This document shows, piece after piece, positions 1 through 7,300 of a stretch of DNA of 14,314 nt. Location: positions 1-14,314 of the forward strand of contig JAEYNQ010000153.1 of NCBI GenBank assembly GCA_023412455.1, read 5' to 3'. This DNA comes from Bacillota bacterium (GTDB lineage Bacteria > Bacillota > Clostridia > Lachnospirales > Cellulosilyticaceae). The notes below the pieces were generated by a model, which had not been told where the DNA came from, ran no database searches, and saw only the letters and a program-made list of their open reading frames with translations. The first letter of the stretch is position 1. Each line of letters begins with the position of its first letter. A program made the translations under genes and the position numbers.

Positions 1-47
1 CAAAACACACTGGCAGTCATACGGTTTCTAGATCAATCTCAATTTAC

Positions 48-87
48 GCAAAAAAAGAAGGAGAAAGACGACGGGTCTTTTCTCCTT
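48..87 (-). terminator. rho-independent terminator, minus strand
   Basis: On the minus strand the stem AAGGAGAAAAGAC (87-75) pairs with 69-58 with one bulged base and a 5-nt loop. It is followed by a run of seven T (56-50). The T-run is only on the minus-strand side, so the terminator serves leftward transcription: the candidate small RNA, or readthrough from secDF 300 bp upstream. Confidence 0.7.
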
Positions 88-157
88 GAGAGAAGGTATT
101 TTATTCTAGGGGTAGCAAATAATTAAATATTTGCTGTAACATCTGGGGGAAGTTACA
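48..157 (-). ncRNA. candidate small RNA or leader (three hairpins plus terminator)
   Basis: Reading the minus strand from an extended -10 (TGTTATAAT, 171-163), a transcript starting near 156 would be about 107 nt long. It would fold into three successive hairpins: 157-135 (TGTAAC/GTTACA, loop rich in C), 135-114 (AGCAAATA/TATTTGCT, perfect 8 bp, 6-nt loop) and 87-58 (12-13 bp stem with one bulge), followed by a U-tract (56-50). C-rich unpaired stretches (CCCCC in loop 1, ACCCCU in the linker) could pair with Shine-Dalgarno sequences, as in RsaE/RoxS-type RNAs. That comparison is inference; I do not recognise a known family. It could instead be an attenuator leader for a minus-strand gene left of the window, or simply the 3' end of the secDF transcript. 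Confidence 0.35.
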
Positions 158-162
158 AGTAC

Positions 163-171
163 ATTATAACA
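163..171 (-). promoter_or_regulatory. extended -10 promoter, minus strand
   Basis: TGTTATAAT on the minus strand is a perfect extended -10 (TGn plus TATAAT). No good -35 is present at 17 bp (CATACT, 191-186), which extended -10 promoters tolerate. It sits just upstream of the three-hairpin segment ending at the 48-87 terminator. Confidence 0.4.
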
Positions 172-390
172 ACTGTTTCCCAATAAGTATGCCCTAACTT
201 TTCTTTATTTTTAAATTATTTTTATTTATTTTGTCTTTTCTCTTTTTGTTCTCGTCAGAATAGAAAAAGAAAAGCTACAATTTACTTTGTTTATTTGTTC
301 AATATGTTTATTTTATTTATTAAAAAATAAATTTTAAAACAATTTATTACATTTTGTCCATTTTTCTAATATTATTATACTTTTTTTTAT
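172..390. other. AT-rich non-coding spacer downstream of secDF
   Basis: This stretch is very rich in A/T homopolymer runs and has no open frame with a ribosome binding site on either strand. An imperfect inverted repeat (235-252 against 257-274, CTTTTC.../...GAAAAG) could be a weak secDF 3' hairpin. Nothing else is identifiable. Confidence 0.5.
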
Positions 391-2601
391 TTATTTTATT
401 CCTAGTTTTAAGATTTTCTTTAACTTAGGTCCTTTTTGAGTAGGATGCTCCTTCTTATAATTTCTCCAAGATACCCAAAGTGGTCCTGCAATACAAATCG
501 TTGAATAGCAACCACTTAATACACCAAACATCATAGGTAAGGCAAAAACTTGAATAGATTCAATACCATAAGCTAAAGCAAAAGCATACATCATTAAAAC
601 ACTAATAGCTGTGGTTACACTCGTACAAATAGAACGTGTTAAGGATTGACTAATACTGTCATCTACAATTTCACTTAATGGTAATTTGCTTCCTCCGTTC
701 ATGTTTTCACGAATACGGTCATAGATAACAACGGTATCATTCATGGAATACCCAATAATGGTTAAGGCCACAGCAATAAAAGAGTCATTAAGTGGAATGC
801 CTAGAACGACAAAAGTAAAGAATACTAGCATGATATCGTGAAGTAAAGCCACAATAGCCATTACACCAGCAGATAAACCACCAATACGTTTAAAGCGATA
901 CCACACATAAACAACCATTAAAACACCTGCTAGTAATAAGGCAAAAAGAGAATCGATAAGGGCTTGTTTACCAATATAAGGTTCTACCATATAAGACTCT
1001 GATAGAGTCAGTTTAGATTCTGGAAAACTTTCCAAAAGTTTATCATTTAATACCACTTGATCATCTGCTGATAAACCTGTATTACCTGCTAAAGTCAAAA
1101 CAACCTTTTTACTTTCAGTCACAAGATCTGTAGTAATCTGAGCACTTACAAGTCTATCCAGGACTTCTTCTGCTGCATTTGAAATTTTTGAAGGATCCAT
1201 TTCCCCTTCAAAATTATAGGTGAGCATTGCTCCTCCTTTAAACTGAGCATCCAATTGTACCCCTTTTATAAAGCAACTTGCTAAACCTATAACCATAATA
1301 CCTATAGAAAAGGCATAAGCTATCCATCTCTTCTTATAGAAATTAATGGTTTTTGCATCTTTACCTTTAAAGTAAAGTTTAGGATTTCTCATGGCTTTAA
1401 ATCCAATAAGAGACTTGAGCATTACTTGTGTGGCAAAAATACCTGCTACAAAGTTTAGCCCAATTCCAACTAATAACGTATAACCAAAGGATAACATGGT
1501 TCCTGAACCAAACAGCATTAAAATAACCGCTACAATAGCTGTTGTAATATTTCCATCAAATACTGCTGCAAAAGCTTTTTCATAACCTGCCTTAATCGCC
1601 ATTGGCAGTGATTTACCGTTTCTTACTTCATCACTAATACGTTCTGAAATAATAATATTGGCATCTACACCCATTCCTAAAGATAAGATAACACCCGCTA
1701 TACCAGGAAGGGTTAATGAAAATTGAGGAACAGATAAAGCCAAAAGTTGCCCCGCTAATTGTAAAAGAAGCCCAAAACAGCTAATAAAACCTGCTAGACG
1801 ATAACGTCCTAACATAAAGAGGCAAATCAATAAGAAAGCTACGCCTCCTGCAATAATCATAACATGTAATGAGTTACTTCCTAATAGAGGACTAATTGTA
1901 TTATGACTTTTTGTCACCATAGAGAAGGGAAGAGCACCCGATTCAATGGTATCTGCTAAATTTTTGGCTGTTTCTAAGTCAAAATTACCACTAATGGTGG
2001 CTTCTCCTCCTACAATTTTTTCATTGACAGTAGGGGCTTGTAATAACTGCTCATCCATGTAAATAGCCATAGGTTGGCCAATAAGATTGCCTGTTGCTTC
2101 TGCAAAGAGCTTACTTCCTTCTGCATCAAACTTAAGGCTTACTAAATAAGCGTCGGTATTAGTATTAACTACTACTTGACTTTCCTTAACATGCTTACCT
2201 TCAATTAATACATTTCCTGCTGAATCTCTAAAGGTTAAACGTGCCGTCTGACCAAGTTCAGCAATAGCTTTTTCGGGATTAAAGTCTTTCTCATCAGATT
2301 TCCAGGGGAAACGTACAATAATACGTCCATTTTTCTTATCTACTGTTACTTCTCGATCTGTGATATTTTTATTATCTAGTCGGTGTTCAATAATGGTACG
2401 CGCCACATCCATTTCATCGCCAGTAGGGGTACGGTCAAAATCTTTTGGCTCATAAATGGCCTCAACTCCACCACGTATATCAATACCATAGCGCATTTGG
2501 TTGGCACCCTTCAAAAAGCTCCCATAACCAAAGAATGCCCCATAGGTTAATGCCAAGATGGCTAGTATCATTACAAAAAAAGTCCATTTTCTATTTCTCA
2601 T
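391..2601 (-). CDS. secDF: protein translocase subunit SecDF (fused SecD-SecF)
   Basis: This is the accessory subunit of the Sec translocon, which uses the proton gradient to pull exported proteins out of SecYEG on the outer face of the membrane. The 736 residues fit a SecD-SecF single-chain fusion. The SecD half has TM1 (about 8-28), the D1 motif YGIDIRGG (38-45), a large extracytoplasmic P1 domain (to about 235), and five more TM segments carrying GMGVDAN with D313 in the proton-relay helix. The SecF half starts near 425 with a TM, has D451-A-Q-F-K-G-G457 (equivalent of the SecF DF-GG motif), a smaller periplasmic-like domain, and GYSMNDTVVIYDRIREN with D622 in the matching relay position. 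The start is fixed by GAGGAGG seven bases upstream (2609-2615). The stop is followed by an AT-rich tail. It lies 21 bp behind the 140-aa gene, so the two are probably co-transcribed. Confidence 0.96.
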   Translation of the reverse strand: MRNRKWTFFVMILAILALTYGAFFGYGSFLKGANQMRYGIDIRGGVEAIYEPKDFDRTPTGDEMDVARTIIEHRLDNKNITDREVTVDKKNGRIIVRFPWKSDEKDFNPEKAIAELGQTARLTFRDSAGNVLIEGKHVKESQVVVNTNTDAYLVSLKFDAEGSKLFAEATGNLIGQPMAIYMDEQLLQAPTVNEKIVGGEATISGNFDLETAKNLADTIESGALPFSMVTKSHNTISPLLGSNSLHVMIIAGGVAFLLICLFMLGRYRLAGFISCFGLLLQLAGQLLALSVPQFSLTLPGIAGVILSLGMGVDANIIISERISDEVRNGKSLPMAIKAGYEKAFAAVFDGNITTAIVAVILMLFGSGTMLSFGYTLLVGIGLNFVAGIFATQVMLKSLIGFKAMRNPKLYFKGKDAKTINFYKKRWIAYAFSIGIMVIGLASCFIKGVQLDAQFKGGAMLTYNFEGEMDPSKISNAAEEVLDRLVSAQITTDLVTESKKVVLTLAGNTGLSADDQVVLNDKLLESFPESKLTLSESYMVEPYIGKQALIDSLFALLLAGVLMVVYVWYRFKRIGGLSAGVMAIVALLHDIMLVFFTFVVLGIPLNDSFIAVALTIIGYSMNDTVVIYDRIRENMNGGSKLPLSEIVDDSISQSLTRSICTSVTTAISVLMMYAFALAYGIESIQVFALPMMFGVLSGCYSTICIAGPLWVSWRNYKKEHPTQKGPKLKKILKLGIK

Positions 2602-2622
2602 TTGTATTCCTCCTCATTTTAT

Positions 2623-3045
2623 CTATAACCTATTAGGAAAAAGGAATACTTCCTTCATTCCATCCTTTAAATGAATATATTTAAGTAGTTTATGTAAAAA
2701 GAATATCATGACCAACTTAATGGCTATCCTCACTTGCCATATGACCTTTAGCCACTGGTTTTTTATATAACTTATTTCTAAAGGAAGGTAAAGAAAGCTT
2801 TTACTACTCATAGATTGACTGTTGGAACTACTCTCTTGTAGCCCCTCCACAATTTTATTGGTATGAGTTAAAAATAACTCCATATCCTTCCAATTATCTG
2901 TACTCATTTCTTTACTATTAGAGGGCGTTGTCATAGAATATTGAGCAATCTGCTGACATGGAATATAGAGGGTATGGATAAGTACAAAAAAACTACACAA
3001 AAAAAGGATAATCGTCTTTATATTTTTTATATTTTTTATCTTCAT
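2623..3045 (-). CDS. small membrane protein of unknown function, upstream of secDF
   Basis: I do not recognise a family for this 140-residue protein. It has a short basic N-terminus (three Lys-Asn/Lys-Ile repeats), a hydrophobic segment at about 11-28 that could be a signal anchor, a polar Ser/Thr/Asn/Glu-rich middle (about 35-85), a second hydrophobic helix at about 98-118, and a basic C-terminal tail. A likely topology is both ends inside and about 65 residues outside. C30 follows the first hydrophobic segment, but the preceding YIP does not make a convincing lipobox. The start has a good site (GGAGAGGAG, 7-9 bases upstream) and a strong promoter (3082-3110). Its stop lies 21 bp before secDF, and the secDF ribosome binding site falls in that gap, indicating an operon. 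A role in export or envelope biogenesis is only a guess from this context. Confidence 0.75.
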   Translation of the reverse strand: MKIKNIKNIKTIILFLCSFFVLIHTLYIPCQQIAQYSMTTPSNSKEMSTDNWKDMELFLTHTNKIVEGLQESSSNSQSMSSKSFLYLPLEISYIKNQWLKVIWQVRIAIKLVMIFFLHKLLKYIHLKDGMKEVFLFPNRL

Positions 3046-3081
3046 AGCCCTACTCCTCTCCTTTAATAGTCAACTATTTGG

Positions 3082-3110
3082 ATAATAGTATAAATATTTG
3101 AACTAGTCAA
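3082..3110 (-). promoter_or_regulatory. sigma-A promoter for the 140-aa gene and secDF
   Basis: On the minus strand TTGACT (3110-3105), a 17-bp spacer and TATTAT (3087-3082) make a near-consensus vegetative promoter. It lies 37 bp upstream of the start codon at 3045. Its -35 is 31 bp from the -35 region of the divergent SOS promoter. Confidence 0.7.
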
Positions 3111-3140
3111 TGTGATTTTAAAAAATTTTTCAAAAAACTA

Positions 3141-3169
3141 TAGAACATTTGTTCGATTCGTGTTATAAT
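3141..3169 (+). promoter_or_regulatory. promoter of the 39-aa SOS gene
   Basis: A perfect extended -10, TGTTATAAT (3161-3169), has a poor -35 (TAGAAC, 3141-3146; 17-bp spacer) that overlaps the LexA box. The arrangement fits repression by occlusion of RNA polymerase. The ATG lies 33 bases beyond the -10. Confidence 0.65.
3142..3155. promoter_or_regulatory. LexA (SOS) box
   Basis: The core is the perfect dyad GAAC-ATTT-GTTC (3143-3154). On the minus strand it reads CGAACAAATGTTCT, which matches 13 of 14 positions of the Bacillus LexA/DinR consensus CGAACRNRYGTTCG (consensus from established knowledge). It overlaps the -35 region of the plus-strand promoter, the usual place for LexA control. 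It is the best SOS box noticed in the window. Confidence 0.75.
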
Positions 3170-3201
3170 ACATTTATTAAATATCTAAGGAGGCTGTAAA
3201 C

Positions 3202-3321
3202 ATGAGTGTTGCAGGGAATATCGATGAGGTTTTAAAACAAATTCAGTTACTTATTCGTATATATGGTGATGTGACTCTAAAAGATATCGAACGTTCTGTC
3301 TTGGCCGTTCGAAATAAATAA
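3202..3321 (+). CDS. 39-aa SOS-regulated small protein, unknown function
   Basis: ATG at 3202 is preceded by AAGGAGG (3187-3193), eight bases upstream, one of the best ribosome binding sites in the window. The frame encodes 39 residues beginning MSVAGNIDEVLKQIQLL and ending SVLAVRNK, then TAA. The product is soluble-looking: a probable amphipathic helix (about 6-20), a short turn (YGDVT) and a second helix (about 27-37). There is no membrane segment, cysteine or catalytic motif. It is not Sda and does not resemble the membrane-anchored division inhibitor YneA. Promoter, LexA box, ribosome binding site, ORF and terminator-like hairpin are all present in order, so it is probably a real monocistronic SOS gene. 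I do not recognise homologues. A role as a small inhibitor or adaptor during DNA damage is inference from regulation only. Confidence 0.7.
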   Translation: MSVAGNIDEVLKQIQLLIRIYGDVTLKDIERSVLAVRNK

Positions 3322-3382
3322 TGACTACTTGCAGCTTATTCTAAATGAAAGATAACTTTTTAACTCTGCTTTTATATAAAAA

Positions 3383-3480
3383 GAGTATTGTAAATGGCTT
3401 AGGACATTGTACTTCCTTTATGTTCTTAAAAGAACACAAGATAGTAGCGTCCTGACATTTTACAATACTCTCTTTTTTTT
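3383..3480 (+). terminator. long-stem terminator or palindromic element after the SOS gene
   Basis: GAGTATTGTAAA (3383-3394) pairs perfectly with 3459-3470. The pairing resumes at AGGAC (3401-3405) with GTCCT (3449-3453). Eight T follow (3473-3480). The apical part holds a second small hairpin, GTTCTT/AAGAAC (3422-3435). It functions plausibly as the plus-strand terminator of the 39-aa gene. The roughly 90-nt span and A-run/T-run flanks are longer than an ordinary terminator and could also be a miniature inverted-repeat element. Confidence 0.6.
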
Positions 3481-3737
3481 GCCTCTTTAAAGGTCAGTTT
3501 CCTAGAACCCTGTTCTAATAGAAGCCTAAATTCAAAAAGGCTGGTCATTAGGTCGTGATAACTTCTTCAAATGAGTTTGCTAACGCTTGCTATTCTCCAA
3601 TGGTATCATCTCCTAACCTATTATACAGCTAGTACTATTTCGTTTGGGTGAAGTAGTTCTATCTGTATGAAGTTAGTATGTTCTTTTAAAATTTATTTAT
3701 ACTCTTTTTTTATTTTCTTTTTTAAATCTTAATGCCC
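3481..3737. other. gene-poor stretch between the SOS gene and the HxlR gene
   Basis: No intact gene is seen. On the minus strand two short, stop-interrupted stretches in different frames look protein-like: one ends IELLHPNEIVLAV before a stop at 3621-3623; the other includes QALANSFEEVITT (about 3551-3590) after an in-frame TAG. They could be debris of one lost gene, but I cannot assign a family. An inverted repeat TAGAAC-CCT-GTTCTA lies near 3503-3517. It has the wrong spacing for a LexA box. Confidence 0.4.
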
Positions 3738-4130
3738 TTAGCTAGGTTCTTCGCATTTTTCTTTTAAAGCCTCAGGATGCTGATTAAAATACCCTACTCC
3801 AAATTGATACATCCCTTCTAAAAGAGGAACCATTTCCTTGCCACTTTCTGATAAGCTGTATTCTACCCGAAGGGGGACTACAGGATAGACCTTTCGTATA
3901 ATAAGCTGATCCTCTTCCAAACTCCTTAGTTGATTGGTCAACATTTTTTGTGTAATTTCGGGTAATTTTCTTTTTAAGTCACTAAAGCGCAAGGTTTGAT
4001 GGCTTAAATACCATAAAATTAAGATTTTCCATTTACCTGAAATAAGGCGATGTACCAGTGTCATAGGACACGTACAATATTTTGTACAACGTTCATTCAT
4101 ATGACATTCCTCATGTTGGGGTCGTTCCAT
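3738..4130 (-). CDS. HxlR-family winged-helix regulator, Cys-rich N-terminus
   Basis: The 130-residue protein is a HxlR-type DNA-binding regulator. It has the family signature CPMTLVHRLISGKWKILILW (21-40), a helix-turn-helix ending in ITQKMLTNQLRSLEEDQLI (59-77), and a wing with VEYSLSESGK (89-98). I start it at 4130 because AAAAGGAG lies eight bases upstream. A GTG three codons earlier overlaps that site and is unlikely. A third possible ATG (11th codon of the chosen frame) also has a GAGGA ahead. The N-terminus carries C9, C15, C19 and C21 plus H6 and H10, more than the single conserved Cys-Pro usual in this family; C21 aligns with the redox-sensing Cys of YodB/HypR-type members. It is divergent from nifJ, with a perfect dyad inside its own promoter, suggesting autorepression and possible redox-linked control of nifJ (inference). 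Confidence 0.9.
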   Translation of the reverse strand: MERPQHEECHMNERCTKYCTCPMTLVHRLISGKWKILILWYLSHQTLRFSDLKRKLPEITQKMLTNQLRSLEEDQLIIRKVYPVVPLRVEYSLSESGKEMVPLLEGMYQFGVGYFNQHPEALKEKCEEPS

Positions 4131-4157
4131 AGCTGTCACTCCTTTTCTATCTGGCTT

Positions 4158-4185
4158 ATTATAACACAGTATCTTTTTAGATACT
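4158..4185 (-). promoter_or_regulatory. HxlR gene promoter with perfect operator dyad
   Basis: On the minus strand there is an extended -10, TGTTATAAT (4166-4158). Immediately upstream is a perfect inverted repeat, AGTATCT-TTTT-AGATACT (4168-4185, 7-bp arms), filling the spacer between -10 and -35. A dyad in this position is a typical autorepressor site. Assigning it to the adjacent HxlR protein is inference. Confidence 0.6.
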
Positions 4186-4268
4186 ATCTATAAAAAAAGT
4201 ACCTACTTGTGAAAAAAGAGCCTTCAGCTTATGATAGAACTAGGTTTATGTTTTTAATAACCATAATT

Positions 4269-4291
4269 GTAAATAATTTACTCATTATAAA
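4269..4291 (+). promoter_or_regulatory. nifJ promoter region with 13-bp palindrome
   Basis: A perfect palindrome, GTAAAT-A-ATTTAC (4269-4281), lies just upstream of a possible -10, TATAAA (4286-4291). No good -35 is found 16-18 bp upstream, so transcription may need an activator or the true promoter may differ. A further dyad AATGTG-N10-CACATT (4300-4321) lies in the leader. Its spacing does not match a CRP site, and it is not the Rex consensus. Confidence 0.35.
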
Positions 4292-4346
4292 CACTAGACA
4301 ATGTGGATGCTTATTCACATTCTAAACAGACTGAAAGGGAAAGACT

Positions 4347-7300
4347 ATGGCAAAAAAATTAATGACTTTAGATGGTAATACGGCTGCAAGTTATGTAGCC
4401 TATGCTTATACAGATGTAGCTGCTATTTATCCTATCACACCTTCCTCCACTATGGCTGAAGTTGTGGATGACTGGGCAGCTGCAGGAAAGAAAAATATCT
4501 TTGGACAAACAGTAAAAGTAGTAGAAATGCAATCAGAGGCAGGTGCTGCAGGTACCTTCCATGGTTCTCTTCAAGCAGGTGCTCTTACAACTACTTTTAC
4601 AGCCTCTCAAGGACTCTTACTCATGATTCCTAATATGTACAAGGTGGCAGGAGAACTCCTTCCTGGCGTCTTCCACGTAAGTGCACGTGCTCTAGCTGCC
4701 CAAGCTTTATCTATTTTTGGTGACCACCAAGATGTTATGGCAGCACGTCAAACAGGCTGTGTGATGCTTTGTTCTGGCTCAGTTCAAGAAGTAGCAGACC
4801 TAGCTCCTGTGGCTCACCTAGCCGCCCTTAAAGGACGTCTTCCTTTTGTTCACTTCTTTGATGGCTTTAGAACCTCTCATGAGATTCAAAAAGTTGAAGT
4901 ATTAGATTATGAAGATTATGCCGCACTTATGGACCAAGAAGCTTTAGAAGCCTTCCGTTCTCGTGCACTCTCTCCTAATCATCCTGTTACAAGAGGAACT
5001 GCACAAAATGCAGATATCTACTTCCAAACAAGGGAAGCTTCTAATAAATTCTACCAAAATATTATCCCCATTGTTGAAGAAACGATGCAGGATGTCGCTC
5101 GTTTAACAGGTAGAAATTATGGACTATTTGACTACTATGGTGCACCAGATGCAACCCATGTCCTTATTGCTATGGGTTCTGTGACACAAACCATTGAAGA
5201 AACCATTGACTATCTCAATAACAAAGGCGAAAAATATGGGCTTGTAAAAGTTCATCTCTATCGTCCATTCTCAAGCAAACACCTTTTAGCAGCTATTCCA
5301 GCTACTGCCCAAAGGATTTGTACTTTAGATCGTACAAAAGAACCAGGTGCCCCAGGTGAGCCTCTTTACCTGGATGTGCGTGCTGCTTTCTATGGTCAAG
5401 AAAAAGCACCTCTTATTATTGGTGGACGCTATGGTCTTGGTTCAAAGGATGTAACACCAAGTGACATTCAAGCTATTTTTGATAACTTAAAAGCCCAAGA
5501 GCCTCATGATCAATTTACTGTAGGTATTGAAGATGATGTAACCTTTACTTCTCTTCCCGTTCAAGAAGAACTAAAAATCTCTACACCTGGAACAGTTCGC
5601 TGCAAATTCTGGGGCTTAGGTTCAGATGGTACAGTAGGTGCCAATAAGCAAGCTATTAAAATCATTGGTGAACATACCGATAAGTATGTCCAAGCTTATT
5701 TTGCTTATGACTCAAAGAAATCAGGCGGAATCACCATGTCTCACCTTCGTTTTGGTGACCAACCTATTCGTTCTACTTATCTTATTGACGAAGCGGATTA
5801 TATTGCATGTCATCAACAAAGCTATGTACGAGAATATGATATTCTCAAGGGTCTAAAAAAAGGTGGAACCTTTGTTCTGAATACCCTTTGGACACCAGAA
5901 GAGCTTGAAAAAGAACTTCCTGTTTCCATCAAACGTTATTTAGCTCAAAATGATATTCAGTTCTATATCATTAATGCCTTCCAAATCGCTGGTGAAATTG
6001 GCCTTGGTAAACGCATTAATATGATTATGCAATCTGCTTTCTTTAAATTGACAACTATTATTTCTGAAGCAGATGCTACAAAGCACCTCAAAGCTTCTAT
6101 TGAAAAAGCTTATGGTAAAAAAGGACAAAACATTGTAGATATGAACTGCCTAGCTGTGGAAGCAGGGCAAAAATCTTTAGTAGCTGTTCCTATTCCTAGG
6201 GAATGGGCTAACCTACAAGATGAAGTAGCTCCAGAAGGTGAAGCAAAACCTGATTTTATTAAACGCATTGTAGAACCTATGAATCGCTTAGAGGGTGATA
6301 AACTTCCTGTAAGTGCCTTTAATGGCATGGAAGATGGTACCTTCCCTCAAGGGACAGCTGCTTACGAAAAACGTGGGGTTGGAATCTTTGTTCCAGAGTG
6401 GAAAGTAGATACCTGTATCCAATGTAATCAATGTAGCTTTGTTTGTCCTCATGCTTGTATCCGTCCTGTCCTTGTGACAGAAGAAGAAAAAGCCCTTGCT
6501 CCTACTGGCTTTGAAACTAAAAAAGCCGTTGGCAAAGGTTTAGAAGGTCTTCAATTTAGAATACAGGTTAGTCCAATGGATTGTACAGGCTGTGGTAACT
6601 GCGTGGATGTTTGTCCTACTAAGACTAAATCTCTTGAAATGAAACCTCTTGCCAGTCAAGCTATCACTGAAAGTGAAAACTGGACTTATGCTGTATCTGA
6701 AAAAGTAGCTTACAAAGGTGACTTAGTTAAAGGAACAACAGTAAAAGACAGTCAATTCAAGACACCACTTATGGAGTTCTCAGGTGCTTGTGCGGGTTGT
6801 GGTGAAACACCTTATATGAAGCTTCTGACACAATTATTTGGTGATCGTATGCTTATTGCCAATGCAACAGGTTGTTCTTCTATTTGGGGTGGTTCTGCAC
6901 CTTCTACACCTTATACTACTAACCACCTTGGTAAAGGGCCTGCTTGGGCGAACTCTCTCTTTGAGGACAATGCCGAATATGGTTTAGGCATGTTCTTAGC
7001 TACTGAGCAAATGCGTGAAGGCCTTCAAAGTGCTATGGAAGCTCTTACTGCTTTACCTCTTGAAGAAGCTCACCAAGCAGTGTTTACTAACTGGTTAGAA
7101 AGCCAAACCAATGGTGAACTTTCTAAAGTAGCTAGCCAAGAAGTCGAAAAGCTTCTAGATAGTGAGGCTATAACTCTTCCTGAAGCTCTTCCTTACCTGG
7201 CTCAAATTAAAGCGAAGAGAGATTACCTCGTAAAACGTTCTCAATGGATTATTGGTGGCGATGGCTGGGCTTATGATATCGGCTACGGTGGCCTCGACCA

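Noticed and set aside
2445..2636. Open frame of 63 codons on the plus strand across the secDF start
   Set aside because: It lies antisense to secDF and its upstream gap, has no ribosome binding site and no recognisable protein character.
3503..3517. Second LexA-like dyad TAGAAC-CCT-GTTCTA
   Set aside because: The arms face the right way, but the spacer is 3 bases, not the 4 required, and no promoter or gene lies next to it.
4131..4139. GTG start three codons upstream for the HxlR gene
   Set aside because: The GTG overlaps the Shine-Dalgarno sequence itself; the ATG at 4130 has the correct eight-base spacing.
4302..4319. Possible CRP-type site TGTG...CACA upstream of nifJ
   Set aside because: The arms are separated by 10 bases instead of the 8 expected for TGTG/CACA in a CRP site.
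5638..5856. 72-codon open frame on the plus strand inside nifJ, and antisense frames at 5940-6128, 6110-6328 and 7155-7373
   Set aside because: All are embedded in the clearly functional nifJ frame, lack ribosome binding sites, and translate to nonsense-like compositions.
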